Positions 8,297 through 15,722 of a stretch of DNA of 22,529 nucleotides are shown piece by piece; position 1 is the stretch's first letter; every line of letters begins with the position of its first letter. Source of the DNA: GCA-020344555 sp964548955 (lineage in GTDB: Bacteria; Planctomycetota; Phycisphaerae; UBA1845); contig CAZJTP010000056.1 of the NCBI GenBank assembly GCA_964548955.1, positions 1-22,529 on the forward strand. Direction: 5' to 3'. The notes under the pieces were generated by a model. It was not told where the DNA came from. It saw nothing but the letters and a program-made list of their open reading frames with translations, and searched no databases. The translations under genes were made by a program, and so were the position numbers.

Positions 8297-8544
8297 GCGC
8301 AGGCTGAAGCCTGCGGCTCACTCTTGATGACTTCCGCGCAGGCTGAAGCNNNNNNNNNNNNNNNNNNNNNNNNNNNNNNNNNNNNNNNNNNNNNNNNNNN
8401 NNNNNNNNNNNNNNNNNNNNNNNNNNNNNNNNNNNNNNNNNNNNNNNNNCTGCGCAGGCTGAAGCCTGCGGCTCACTCTTGATGACTTCCGCGCAGGCTG
8501 AAGCCTGCGGCTCACTCTTGATGACTTCCGCGCAGGCTGAAGCC
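8297..8544. repeat. 39-base tandem repeats carrying a REP-like palindrome, interrupted by a gap
   Basis: Units start with GCGCAGGCTGAAGCCTGCGG and end with CTCTTGATGACTTCC. Complete copies are at 8297-8335, 8452-8490 and 8491-8529. A cut copy is at 8336-8349 (ending at the gap), and a 15-base start of another is at 8530-8544. Each unit contains GCAGGCT-GA-AGCCTGC, a palindrome like the REP elements common in planctomycete intergenic DNA. The copies appear identical, so the true number is hidden by the gap. The array overlaps the last 11 codons of nuoN and could form hairpins that end the complex I transcript. Confidence 0.85.
8350..8449. other. Assembly gap of exactly 100 N
   Basis: The run of N is exactly 100 long, the usual placeholder for a gap of unknown size. 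Both edges are inside the same 39-base repeat. The real length, any additional repeat copies, and even the adjacency of the two sides are therefore uncertain. The link between the nuo operon and the NTPase/sigma part of this window depends on this join. Confidence 0.95.
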
Positions 8545-10104
8545 CGCTGCTTGGTGCTCCATTGCGTCGTTGGTGGACGTCGTCAACTGCACGTGGACGG
8601 TTCTGATCGAGTCGTGCAGGACGATCGTCGCGTTGCGTGCCGGATTCGCCAGACCGCGAGGCCACGCGAACAACGCCAACATGAGGATGCTGCAAAGGGC
8701 TAAACCCCACCGGACCGGGCGGCCGCCCACAGGAACCACTTTGTCGACCTCGCTGCGCACGTAGGCCGTTGTGACGATCCGCAGGTAATAGGCGGCTGCG
8801 ATGGCTGAGTTCACCACGCCGATAATCGCCAGCACGATCAGCGGTCCACAGAACGGGTGACTCTGATCCAGCGAGAACGCACTGCTGAAGATGTAGACCT
8901 TGCCGAGAAAGCCGGCGGTCGGGGGAAAACCCATCAAACTGAATACGCAGATCGCAAGGGCCAGCGCTGCCAGCGGCGCACGCACGGCGATGCCCGCCAG
9001 ATCGTCCAAGGTCTCTACGGCCCGTCCGCCGATCCGAAACGCCGCCAGCGCTGCGAAGGCGCCGAGGTTCATGGCTCCATATACGGCTACGTAAAACAGC
9101 AGTGCCGCCACACCGTCACGCATCGGCCCTTCACCGGCAACCGGTCCGACCAATAGGGCAATCAGCATGTACCCGGTATGGGCGATGCTCGAATAGGCGA
9201 GAATCCGCTTGACGTTCTTTTGAAGCAGGGCGAGCACGTTGCCGGCTGTCATGGTGACGGCTGCGACAACCCAGACCATCCAATAGACCGCAACCGGTAG
9301 TTCCCAATTGCACGCCCCGAATATCTTGACCAACGCGACAAATCCGGCGAATTTCGGGACGAACCCCAGCAGGCCCGTTATCGGTGAGGCTGCCCCTTCG
9401 TAAACATCCGCGGCGTAGACATGCAGCGGAACAGCCGCGACCTTAAAGGCCAGTCCCGCGAAGACCAGAAGCAGCCCGATCAGCGCGCAACTGCCCATCG
9501 ACGACCCGAACGCCAGTGTGGACGTCGCAACACCCTCGCTAAGCACATAAAGGCTTGTCGTACCGGCTGCTCCGTACAGGAAGCTCAAACCGTACGCGAG
9601 GATCGCAGCTGCCATCGCGCCTAAGAAGAAGTACTTTACCGCCGCCTCCGACGCGCGGGCGTCGTCGCGGCTCAGTGCGATCAGCACGTAAGTTGGGATG
9701 CTGACCAGCTCAATGGCGAAGAACAGCACCAGCAGGTCATTGGCCGACGCTGTCAACAGCACCCCGAGCAGCGAAAACAGAATCATCGACATGTACTCGC
9801 CGCGCTCTTCGATCACCGGCTGATGCCAGTTGACCAGGATGAGCAGCGCGCCGATTCCCAGCGCGATGCATCGTGTGTAGAACGTCAGCGAGGTAAGCCA
9901 CAGGCCGGGCGCCGACTGCGAACCGTCCGGCACGCCCAGAAGCGAGGTTGCCACCAGCGCATACAGCACAACCATCAGCGCGACGGGCGACACCCACTGC
10001 ACATCCTGTGGTGTTTTCAAAATCCCGGCGATCAGCGTCACGCATGCGCCGATCATCAGTATTAGCTCGGGGCCCAGTTGAACCAGATAGGCTTCAACGT
10101 TCAC
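8512..10104 (-). CDS. nuoN: NADH-quinone oxidoreductase subunit N (proton-pumping antiporter-like)
   Basis: NuoN is one of the three antiporter-like subunits in the membrane arm of complex I. The protein is multi-pass throughout. It shows the conserved Glu of FFAIELVSIPTYVLIAL (about residue 132) and the Lys of GLAFKVAAVPLHVYAADVYEG in the ion path. The start is chosen as GTG 10104. GGAGG (10117-10113) lies 8 bases upstream of it, whereas the alternative GTG at 10113 overlaps that site. The gene overlaps the end of nuoM by 11 bases, so translation is coupled. The last ten residues (GFSLRGSHQE) and the stop codon lie inside the first copy of the 39-base repeat array. The original C-terminus has therefore been replaced or extended by repeat DNA. 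This is the last gene of the operon. Confidence 0.93.
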   Translation of the reverse strand: MNVEAYLVQLGPELILMIGACVTLIAGILKTPQDVQWVSPVALMVVLYALVATSLLGVPDGSQSAPGLWLTSLTFYTRCIALGIGALLILVNWHQPVIEERGEYMSMILFSLLGVLLTASANDLLVLFFAIELVSIPTYVLIALSRDDARASEAAVKYFFLGAMAAAILAYGLSFLYGAAGTTSLYVLSEGVATSTLAFGSSMGSCALIGLLLVFAGLAFKVAAVPLHVYAADVYEGAASPITGLLGFVPKFAGFVALVKIFGACNWELPVAVYWMVWVVAAVTMTAGNVLALLQKNVKRILAYSSIAHTGYMLIALLVGPVAGEGPMRDGVAALLFYVAVYGAMNLGAFAALAAFRIGGRAVETLDDLAGIAVRAPLAALALAICVFSLMGFPPTAGFLGKVYIFSSAFSLDQSHPFCGPLIVLAIIGVVNSAIAAAYYLRIVTTAYVRSEVDKVVPVGGRPVRWGLALCSILMLALFAWPRGLANPARNATIVLHDSIRTVHVQLTTSTNDAMEHQAAGFSLRGSHQE

Positions 10105-11962
10105 CGATAACACCTCCGTTGAAGCCGATCGTGTCGGCCATGCTCATGTCTGCCACTTCACCTTCGCGATCCGAATCGGCAATCATGGATGTATGCGCGC
10201 AACCAAAGCCCAAAGCGCAAGCGACGGGTTCATACACCCCGCGCCGGCGCTTGGGGCTCGGATCATCGGCGCTCGGTCGGTTAGGATCAATCAATGTGTC
10301 GCCGTACTGCCATGTGTCCGTCACTTCCATCTCATCGATCGGTCGATCCGCCGGCTCCGCGATCGTGTGTATCACGCTCGCGGGGCTTCGCAAGATGTTC
10401 TGATGGATCGCGGCTTCAAACCCGTTGAGCACCGGCTTGGGATAGACGCCCAGGATCACGCAGCACAGGGCTATGGGCACGAGGATCGTGATTTCGCGGC
10501 CCGTCAGGTCCTTCGTCAAACCGGTGGACGTATCCGGCGTATCCGGCGGTTCCTTCAAAGGGCCGAACAGGACGCGCTGGCACATCCACAGCATGTATAC
10601 CGCGCCGAGAATGATGCCCAGTGCCGCGGGGATGACATATCCGTATCCGAGCGGGCCGGGAGCGAATCCGTCTTTCATCGCCGCCGACGTCGCGGTGCCG
10701 AGCAGTACGAGGAACTCGCCGACGAATCCGTTGAGACCGGGCAGGCCGATGCTGCTCAATGTAAAGAACACGAGGAAAAACGCGAGCCAGGGCATCTGTC
10801 TCGCCAACCCGCCGATCTTGTCGATGTCGCGCGTGTGATACCGTTCGTACACATACCCGACGATAAGAAACAGCGCCCCCGTCGAGAGCCCGTGGTTGAC
10901 CATATACAACACGCCGCCGCTGACACCAGCCACTTTCAAGCTGAACAGCCCGAGCATGCAGAAGCCCAGGTGCGACACCGACGAATAGGCGACGAGCTTC
11001 TTGACGTCCCGCTGGACCCAGGCCGCCAGCGCCGCATAAATGATCCCGATGATCGCGACGACCGCGACGATGGGCGCCAGCTCGAACGAGGCATCCGGCA
11101 GGATCGGGATGCTCAATCGGCAGAAACCGTAGGTGCCCAGCTTCAGCAGCACAGCAGCCAGGATCACACTGCCGGCTGTCGGCGCCTCCGTATGCGCCAG
11201 TGGAAGCCACGTATGGAATGGAAAAAGCGGCACCTTGATGGCAAAGCCGGCTGCAAACGCCAAGAACAGCCACCACTGCACGTTCAGGGGAATGTCACCC
11301 TCCTGACCCATGTGTGTCAGTCTTTGGAGATTCAGCGTGAGCGTGTCGGTGCTCGTGTACGCGAAGTAGGCGAGATAGACCACGCCGGCGAACGTGAGCA
11401 CGCTTCCCGCAAGCGTATAGATGAAGAACTTGTTGGCCGCCCGCCGCCGCTCGGGTCCGCCCCAGATCCCAATCAGGAAGAACAGTGGGATCAACGTGAA
11501 CTCGAAGAAAACGTAAAACAGCAGCAGGTCCTGGGCGCAGAACACTCCGAGCAGCCCGACCTGCAAGAGCAGCAGCAGGATGTAATACTCCCGAACACGC
11601 GTGCGGATCGCGGTAAAGCTCGACCAGATCGCCAGGGGAGACAGCAGCGCCGTCATCGCCAGCAGCCAGATGCTGATCCCGTCCACACCGACGCGGTAGG
11701 CTATGTCGATCGTCGCGATCTCCTCTTCCCCACTGGTGATCCAGGGCACATACGCGGTCAAAGCGAAGTGGCCTGGTCCGACAGCTCCCGACGTTTCCCG
11801 GTGAAACTGGGCGACCGCGACAATCGTCAGCACCAGCGTAACCAGCGAGAAGAACAGCGCACCATTGCGAATCGCAACGTCATCCCCGCGCCGCGCGAGC
11901 AAAAGCGCGAAGGCTCCCACCAACGGTGAGAAAATTATGATTGTGAGAATCCAACTATCCAC
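10094..11962 (-). CDS. nuoM: NADH-quinone oxidoreductase subunit M (proton-pumping antiporter-like)
   Basis: NuoM is the middle antiporter-like proton pump of complex I. The 622-residue protein has the hallmark Glu154 in VFFEFTLIPLFFLIGIWGG and Lys243 in FAIKVPLFPFHTWLPLAHTEA, plus Lys274 (LLKLGTYG). The family core ends near residue 530. About 90 extra residues follow and are hydrophilic. Residues 569-586 (SPKRRRGVYEPVACALGF) are encoded by an imperfect inverted repeat of the dispersed type (10207-10258). The start is GTG 11962, preceded by AAGG at 8 bases. The gene begins 27 bases after the nuoL stop and ends inside nuoN. The extended tail probably faces an aqueous side and is unlikely to be needed for pumping. 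Confidence 0.94.
   Translation of the reverse strand: MDSWILTIIIFSPLVGAFALLLARRGDDVAIRNGALFFSLVTLVLTIVAVAQFHRETSGAVGPGHFALTAYVPWITSGEEEIATIDIAYRVGVDGISIWLLAMTALLSPLAIWSSFTAIRTRVREYYILLLLLQVGLLGVFCAQDLLLFYVFFEFTLIPLFFLIGIWGGPERRRAANKFFIYTLAGSVLTFAGVVYLAYFAYTSTDTLTLNLQRLTHMGQEGDIPLNVQWWLFLAFAAGFAIKVPLFPFHTWLPLAHTEAPTAGSVILAAVLLKLGTYGFCRLSIPILPDASFELAPIVAVVAIIGIIYAALAAWVQRDVKKLVAYSSVSHLGFCMLGLFSLKVAGVSGGVLYMVNHGLSTGALFLIVGYVYERYHTRDIDKIGGLARQMPWLAFFLVFFTLSSIGLPGLNGFVGEFLVLLGTATSAAMKDGFAPGPLGYGYVIPAALGIILGAVYMLWMCQRVLFGPLKEPPDTPDTSTGLTKDLTGREITILVPIALCCVILGVYPKPVLNGFEAAIHQNILRSPASVIHTIAEPADRPIDEMEVTDTWQYGDTLIDPNRPSADDPSPKRRRGVYEPVACALGFGCAHTSMIADSDREGEVADMSMADTIGFNGGVIGER
10113..10117 (-). promoter_or_regulatory. 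Ribosome-binding site of nuoN
   Basis: GGAGG on the minus strand lies inside the end of nuoM, 8 bases before GTG 10104. It decides the nuoN start, because the upstream in-frame GTG (10113-10111) shares its base with this site. Confidence 0.65.
10207..10258. repeat. Dispersed inverted repeat inside the nuoM 3' end
   Basis: AGCCCAAAGCGCAAGCG (10207-10223) and CGCCGGCGCTTGGGGCT (10242-10258) match as reverse complements at 14 of 17 positions, around a short ACGGG...CCCCG centre. The sequence resembles REP-type elements that I associate with planctomycete genomes, normally intergenic. Here it is translated in frame as part of the NuoM tail. Confidence 0.6.
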
Positions 11963-11989
11963 TGTCTTTGCCTTGTGCGCCCCACCGGG

Positions 11990-13963
11990 TCATGCCCAGA
12001 ACACCAGCAATACGATAATAGCGATTCCCGCCACCATGCTCAGCGCGTATCCTTGCAGCATCCCCGACTGGAACGTTCGCACGAGGTACCCGAGGCCGCG
12101 CGGGATCGCCGTTATCACCCAGAGCAATCCGTCGATCAGGTAATCATCCAGTCCGACGCAAACACGCCCCGTCTGCCGGGCCGGCTCGATCACGCTCGCG
12201 TCGTACAACTCGTCCACGTAGTACTTGTTCCAGAGCGTCCGGTAGCTCCGCGGTGCCGAAGCCCTGATCAGACCAGGTATCCAGTTCTCCTTCACGTAGA
12301 GCACGTAGGCTGCGACGATCCCGACGATCGCGATAGCACCGGAGATGATCATCAATCCATATTGCGCCCAGAAGCCCAGATGCTCTGCACCGGCTGCTCC
12401 GTGTGCGGCTGCATGCGCGGGATTGTTCGCCACGAACGTATGCTCGAAAACCGGCGCCAGGAAATGATGGAAACCGCGACCGGTCGCTTCGATGTTGACA
12501 TAACCCGCCCCGATCGCTCCGAGGCCAAGGACAAACAGCGGCACCAGCATCCACAAGCCGGACTCGTGCGGGTGAACGCCCTCCGGCACGCGTTGCGGTC
12601 CGAAGAAGGCGAGGAACACCATGCGGAACGTATAAAACGCCGTAAGCAGCGCGGTTATCAGACCGATGACACCCAGTACCGGATGGACCATAAGTGCATG
12701 ATGAATGATCTCGTCCTTGCTGAAGAATCCGCTCAGCAGCGGGAAGCCGGTCAGGGCAAGTGAACCGGCCAGGAACGTCAGGAACGTCCACGGCAGGATC
12801 TTCCGCAGACCGCCGAACTGGCGCACGTCGATGATCCCACCCATCGCGTGCATGACGCTGCCCGCCGCGAGAAACAAAAGCGCCTTGAAAAATGCGTGGG
12901 TGAACAAATGGAAGATCGCAGCGTCCGCCGCATATACCCCGACGCCCAGAATCATGTAGCCCAACTGGCTGATCGTCGAATAGGCCAAGATGCGCTTCAT
13001 GTCCGTCTGGGTGATTGCGATCGTCGCGGCGAACAAGGCCGTGATCGCGCCGATGATAGCCACGACCGTCATCGCAACCGTCGACGAGGCAAAGATCGCA
13101 CCGCACCGGGCGATCATGTAGACCCCGGCTGTTACCATAGTGGCTGCGTGAATCAGCGCCGAGACCGGCGACGGGCCCTCCATCGCATCGGGCAGCCACA
13201 CATGCAGTGGCAGTTGGGCACTCTTGCCGCACGCCCCACAGAGTAGCAGCAGTGCAATTGCAGTCACCAAGCCCGTGTTGAGCGGATCTCCCGAGCCTGT
13301 TATCCCCTCCCGGACCATTTGGAACACCGCCCCATAGTCGAGCGTGCCGAACGTCAGGTAGATCAGGAAGATACCGAGTCCGAAGCCGAAGTCGCCAACG
13401 CGGTTGACGAGAAACGCCTTCTTCGCCGCCGCCGCCGCCGCGGGTCGACCATAGTGGAATCCGATCAGCAGGTAGCTGCACAGGCCGACCGCCTCCCACC
13501 CCAGGTATAGCAGCAGGAAGTTCCCCCCCAAGACCAGCGCGCACATTGAAAATACGAACAATGCCATGAACGCGAAGAACCGCTCGTAGCCTCGCTCAGG
13601 CTGACCGTGGTCGCGCATGTAGTCGCGCGAGTAGATGATCACCAGCAACGAGATACCCGTCACCGTCATGAGCATGACGGAGGTAAGTGCGTCGATCAGA
13701 AACTCGACCCGAAAGGCTGAGTCCGTACCGTTGGCGATCCATTCGTAGACGGAGACAACCGCGGCGGTCTCGTCGGTCGGGGCACCGCGAACCTGAGTGA
13801 ATAGCACGACCGAGGCCACGAACGCCGCACCGACTCCGAGAATCGCGGGCCAGTGCGTCCTGCCGCGAAGTATCACGGGGCCCAGCGTGCCGGCGATCAC
13901 CGCGCCCGCCAGCGGCGCCAGCAGAATCACGATCCCACAAAGTTTCAACGTTTCAACCGACAT
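11990..13963 (-). CDS. nuoL: NADH-quinone oxidoreductase subunit L (proton-pumping antiporter-like)
   Basis: NuoL is the distal proton pump of complex I, with a long lateral helix that runs along the membrane arm. The 657-residue length is normal. Visible signatures are LGWEAVGLCSYLLIGF (about 154-169, Glu157), KKAFLVNRVGDFGF (181-194) and CGKSAQLPLHVWLPDA (245-260, Lys247) followed by MEGPSPVSALIHAATMVTAG. A THAFFKALLFLAAGSVMH block carries the later conserved Lys. A His/Ala-rich loop (HAAAHGAAGAEH) precedes the C-terminal lateral-helix region. Start ATG 13963 has only a weak GAGAAG upstream. The gene starts 63 bases after the nuoK stop, with a heptamer repeat and hairpin between them, and ends 27 bases before nuoM. 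Confidence 0.96.
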   Translation of the reverse strand: MSVETLKLCGIVILLAPLAGAVIAGTLGPVILRGRTHWPAILGVGAAFVASVVLFTQVRGAPTDETAAVVSVYEWIANGTDSAFRVEFLIDALTSVMLMTVTGISLLVIIYSRDYMRDHGQPERGYERFFAFMALFVFSMCALVLGGNFLLLYLGWEAVGLCSYLLIGFHYGRPAAAAAAKKAFLVNRVGDFGFGLGIFLIYLTFGTLDYGAVFQMVREGITGSGDPLNTGLVTAIALLLLCGACGKSAQLPLHVWLPDAMEGPSPVSALIHAATMVTAGVYMIARCGAIFASSTVAMTVVAIIGAITALFAATIAITQTDMKRILAYSTISQLGYMILGVGVYAADAAIFHLFTHAFFKALLFLAAGSVMHAMGGIIDVRQFGGLRKILPWTFLTFLAGSLALTGFPLLSGFFSKDEIIHHALMVHPVLGVIGLITALLTAFYTFRMVFLAFFGPQRVPEGVHPHESGLWMLVPLFVLGLGAIGAGYVNIEATGRGFHHFLAPVFEHTFVANNPAHAAAHGAAGAEHLGFWAQYGLMIISGAIAIVGIVAAYVLYVKENWIPGLIRASAPRSYRTLWNKYYVDELYDASVIEPARQTGRVCVGLDDYLIDGLLWVITAIPRGLGYLVRTFQSGMLQGYALSMVAGIAIIVLLVFWA

Positions 13964-13977
13964 AACTTCTCGGCTAA

Positions 13978-14002
13978 CGAATAACGCGCGTTTCGTTATT
14001 CG
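13978..14002. repeat. 9-base inverted repeat between nuoK and nuoL
   Basis: CGAATAACG (13978-13986) and CGTTATTCG (13994-14002) are exact reverse complements with a 7-base loop. The hairpin sits 15 bases upstream of the nuoL start and merges with the heptamer repeat on its right. It could affect mRNA processing or nuoL translation. Confidence 0.5.
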
Positions 14003-14025
14003 CTATTCGCCATTCATCATTCGCG
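13998..14025. repeat. Heptamer tandem repeat after the nuoK stop
   Basis: ATTC occurs at 13998, 14005, 14012 and 14019, an exact 7-base period. The units are ATTCGCT, ATTCGCC, ATTCATC and ATTCGCG. The array ends one base before the nuoK stop codon, so on the coding strand it lies directly after the stop. It resembles the short tandemly repeated repetitive (STRR) heptamers described in cyanobacteria. Confidence 0.7.
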
Positions 14026-14026
14026 G

Positions 14027-14329
14027 TCATCCGCGCATCAGCGACCACGCCTCGGCGTCCAGCGTACCTTTCCGACGATACAGCAGCACGACCAGACCGA
14101 GTGCCAGACCGGCCTCGACGGCTGCGATGACCAACAGGAACAGCGCGAACACCTGCCCATCCATGTGATGATGCAGTCGGGCGAACGCGACCGCGTTGAT
14201 CACGACACCCTGGAACATCACCTCCGTGGACAGGAAGATCACAATCAGGTTGCGGCGTGACAAAAATCCCACGAGCCCGAGGGCGAACAAGATCGCACCA
14301 AGAATCAGATATTCCGCGATGCCCGGCAT
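14027..14329 (-). CDS. nuoK: NADH-quinone oxidoreductase subunit K
   Basis: NuoK is a small three-helix membrane subunit of complex I, homologous to MrpC, in the proton path between the quinone module and the pumps. It is 100 residues long, the standard length. The two essential membrane glutamates fall at the E. coli numbers, Glu36 (LSTEVMFQGV) and Glu72 (AAVEAGLALGL). The short C-terminal tail is hydrophilic. The start ATG shares its A with the nuoJ stop (TGATG), so translation is coupled to nuoJ. The stop is followed at once by a heptamer repeat array and then nuoL. Confidence 0.97.
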   Translation of the reverse strand: MPGIAEYLILGAILFALGLVGFLSRRNLIVIFLSTEVMFQGVVINAVAFARLHHHMDGQVFALFLLVIAAVEAGLALGLVVLLYRRKGTLDAEAWSLMRG

Positions 14330-15105
14330 CAGTACGGCTCCACCTCCCTGCCGACATGCCCGATCGGTTTCGTCGGCACAGCAAGACGCTCGACCGGCAC
14401 ATTCTTCCGTGACAGCGCGATCGCACCGACCATAGCGACCAGCAACAACACACCGGAAATCTCCAATACAATGACGTACCTGGTCATTACAGCCTCACCG
14501 ATCGCGGCTGTGTTGCTGTCAACCGGTTGCGCCGCTGCACCTTCAACATCAGCCGTCGGCACCGCGACCGGCGATGTCGACGTCGACACGGGTGCGGGTA
14601 AATCTTCCGCCCGCCCGGCGACCGCCGCCATCAGCACGAATCCCGCCAGCACCGCCAGAAGCGGTTCGCGCGACCGCCTGTCATAGATCGGTGACCCGCC
14701 CTGATGGGCCAGCATGATGACAAACAGGTACGTCACAAGAATCGCACCGGCGTAGATGAGTACCAGCGCGACCGCGAGAAACTCCGCCCGCTGCAACACG
14801 AGCAGCGCAGCCACCGCGATCACAACCAGCACAAAGTACACCGCACAGTAGACCGGATTGGGGTGAGTGACGACACGGGAGGATGCAAGGACGGCGATCG
14901 CTGCGAAAAGATAGAAGAACGCACTGGTTTCGTCGGGCAAGATCACCCGAGCAGCCAGGACCGTCAGCAGCCCGACGACCGCAAGCGCGCCGATAACCGC
15001 GCCGGCGATCGCCTGCCGCTTGTTTTCCTTGGGAAGCAACAGGTACATGCCTGCGCCACCCAGGGCAAAGACCAGGTACAGAAGATTGGCGGTCATCGAC
15101 GTCAT
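14329..15105 (-). CDS. nuoJ: NADH-quinone oxidoreductase subunit J
   Basis: NuoJ is a multi-helix membrane subunit of complex I, whose mobile third helix in other species helps link quinone chemistry to proton pumping. The conserved core is clear: FYLFAAIAVLASSRVV, HPNPVYCAVYFVLVVIAVAA, then AEFLAVALVLIYAGAILVTY. The protein has an N-terminal extension of about 60 residues with two additional hydrophobic segments. It also has a Pro/Ser/Ala-rich linker before the last helix (ISGVLLLVAMVGAIALSRKN). At 258 residues it is longer than E. coli NuoJ (184). The start ATG 15105 overlaps the nuoI stop as ATGA. An in-frame ATG three codons later is an alternative. The end overlaps nuoK by one base. Confidence 0.93.
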   Translation of the reverse strand: MTSMTANLLYLVFALGGAGMYLLLPKENKRQAIAGAVIGALAVVGLLTVLAARVILPDETSAFFYLFAAIAVLASSRVVTHPNPVYCAVYFVLVVIAVAALLVLQRAEFLAVALVLIYAGAILVTYLFVIMLAHQGGSPIYDRRSREPLLAVLAGFVLMAAVAGRAEDLPAPVSTSTSPVAVPTADVEGAAAQPVDSNTAAIGEAVMTRYVIVLEISGVLLLVAMVGAIALSRKNVPVERLAVPTKPIGHVGREVEPY

Positions 15106-15695
15106 TCGGTCTTCTCGCTCGTCGCCGGCTGCGATTCTTCAGGTTGACTTCCGACCCGCGGATAACCGGTAATTCGTGGGTTCTTGCGAGGTTTCTGGCC
15201 CACCGTCTGGTCGTACATGGACAGCAGCTTATCCTTGTCGAAGATCATCTCTTCACGCGACCGGCCGACAAGGTCGTAGCATGGTGTCAATTCAATGGCA
15301 TCAACCGGGCACGCCTCTTCACACATTCCACAATAGATACAGCGCAGCTCGTCGATCTCGAACTTGACCGGATATTTCTCCCGATCGTCCCACGGCGCCT
15401 CGCCGGCCTCTATGTGTATGCAGTTGGCCGGGCAAACGGTTGAACACATGAAGCACGCCACGCACGCTACCCGGCCCTGCTCATCACGATTCAACCGATG
15501 GACCCCGCGATACGTCTCCACCCTCAGCTCGCGCCGCTCTTCGGGATACTGAACAGTCATCGTCCGGCTGAACTGGCTCTTGCACCAGTGCCGGATCGTG
15601 ACTTTCATGCCGTCGACGATCTGCGGTATGTACAACCGCTCGGCCGGGCTTAGCTCAAGCTCCTCAGTCAGCAGGATGTCCTCATCTCTAATCAT
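15102..15695 (-). CDS. nuoI: NADH-quinone oxidoreductase subunit I (two 4Fe-4S ferredoxin-like)
   Basis: NuoI carries clusters N6a and N6b, which pass electrons from the NADH module toward NuoB and quinone in the peripheral arm. Both ligand sets are intact. The first is C78-x2-C81-x2-C84-x3-C88-P and the second C119-x2-C122-x2-C125-x3-C129-P. An amphipathic N-terminal stretch (IPQIVDGMKVTIRHWCK) fits docking on the membrane next to NuoH. The 197-residue length is typical. An additional Cys at 92 (NC after the first cluster) is not a usual ligand. It starts 27 bases after nuoH and overlaps nuoJ by 4 bases. Confidence 0.96.
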   Translation of the reverse strand: MIRDEDILLTEELELSPAERLYIPQIVDGMKVTIRHWCKSQFSRTMTVQYPEERRELRVETYRGVHRLNRDEQGRVACVACFMCSTVCPANCIHIEAGEAPWDDREKYPVKFEIDELRCIYCGMCEEACPVDAIELTPCYDLVGRSREEMIFDKDKLLSMYDQTVGQKPRKNPRITGYPRVGSQPEESQPATSEKTE

Positions 15696-15722
15696 GCGTA
15701 TCCCATCAGCGGTCGTTTACCT

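Noticed and set aside
8138..8317. Minus-strand short frame ending AKVADMNHTWIFQEGKNGNG
   Set aside because: Protein-like in part, but too short, without ribosome-binding site, and its upstream part runs into the repeat array. No family recognised.
8297..8544. CRISPR array
   Set aside because: The 39-base units are directly contiguous, with no unique spacers between copies, and no cas gene is present.
10105..10113. GTG 10113 as nuoN start
   Set aside because: It overlaps the only good Shine-Dalgarno site (GGAGG, 10117-10113). GTG 10104 has ideal spacing.
10193..11929. Long plus-strand open frame (578 codons) antisense to nuoM
   Set aside because: It is extremely rich in Arg, Gln, His and Asp without hydrophobic pattern. 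It is a by-product of codon bias in nuoM, which has clear family motifs.
12144..13544. Long minus-strand frame inside nuoL
   Set aside because: It is an out-of-frame shadow of nuoL with Arg/Gly-rich, domain-free sequence.
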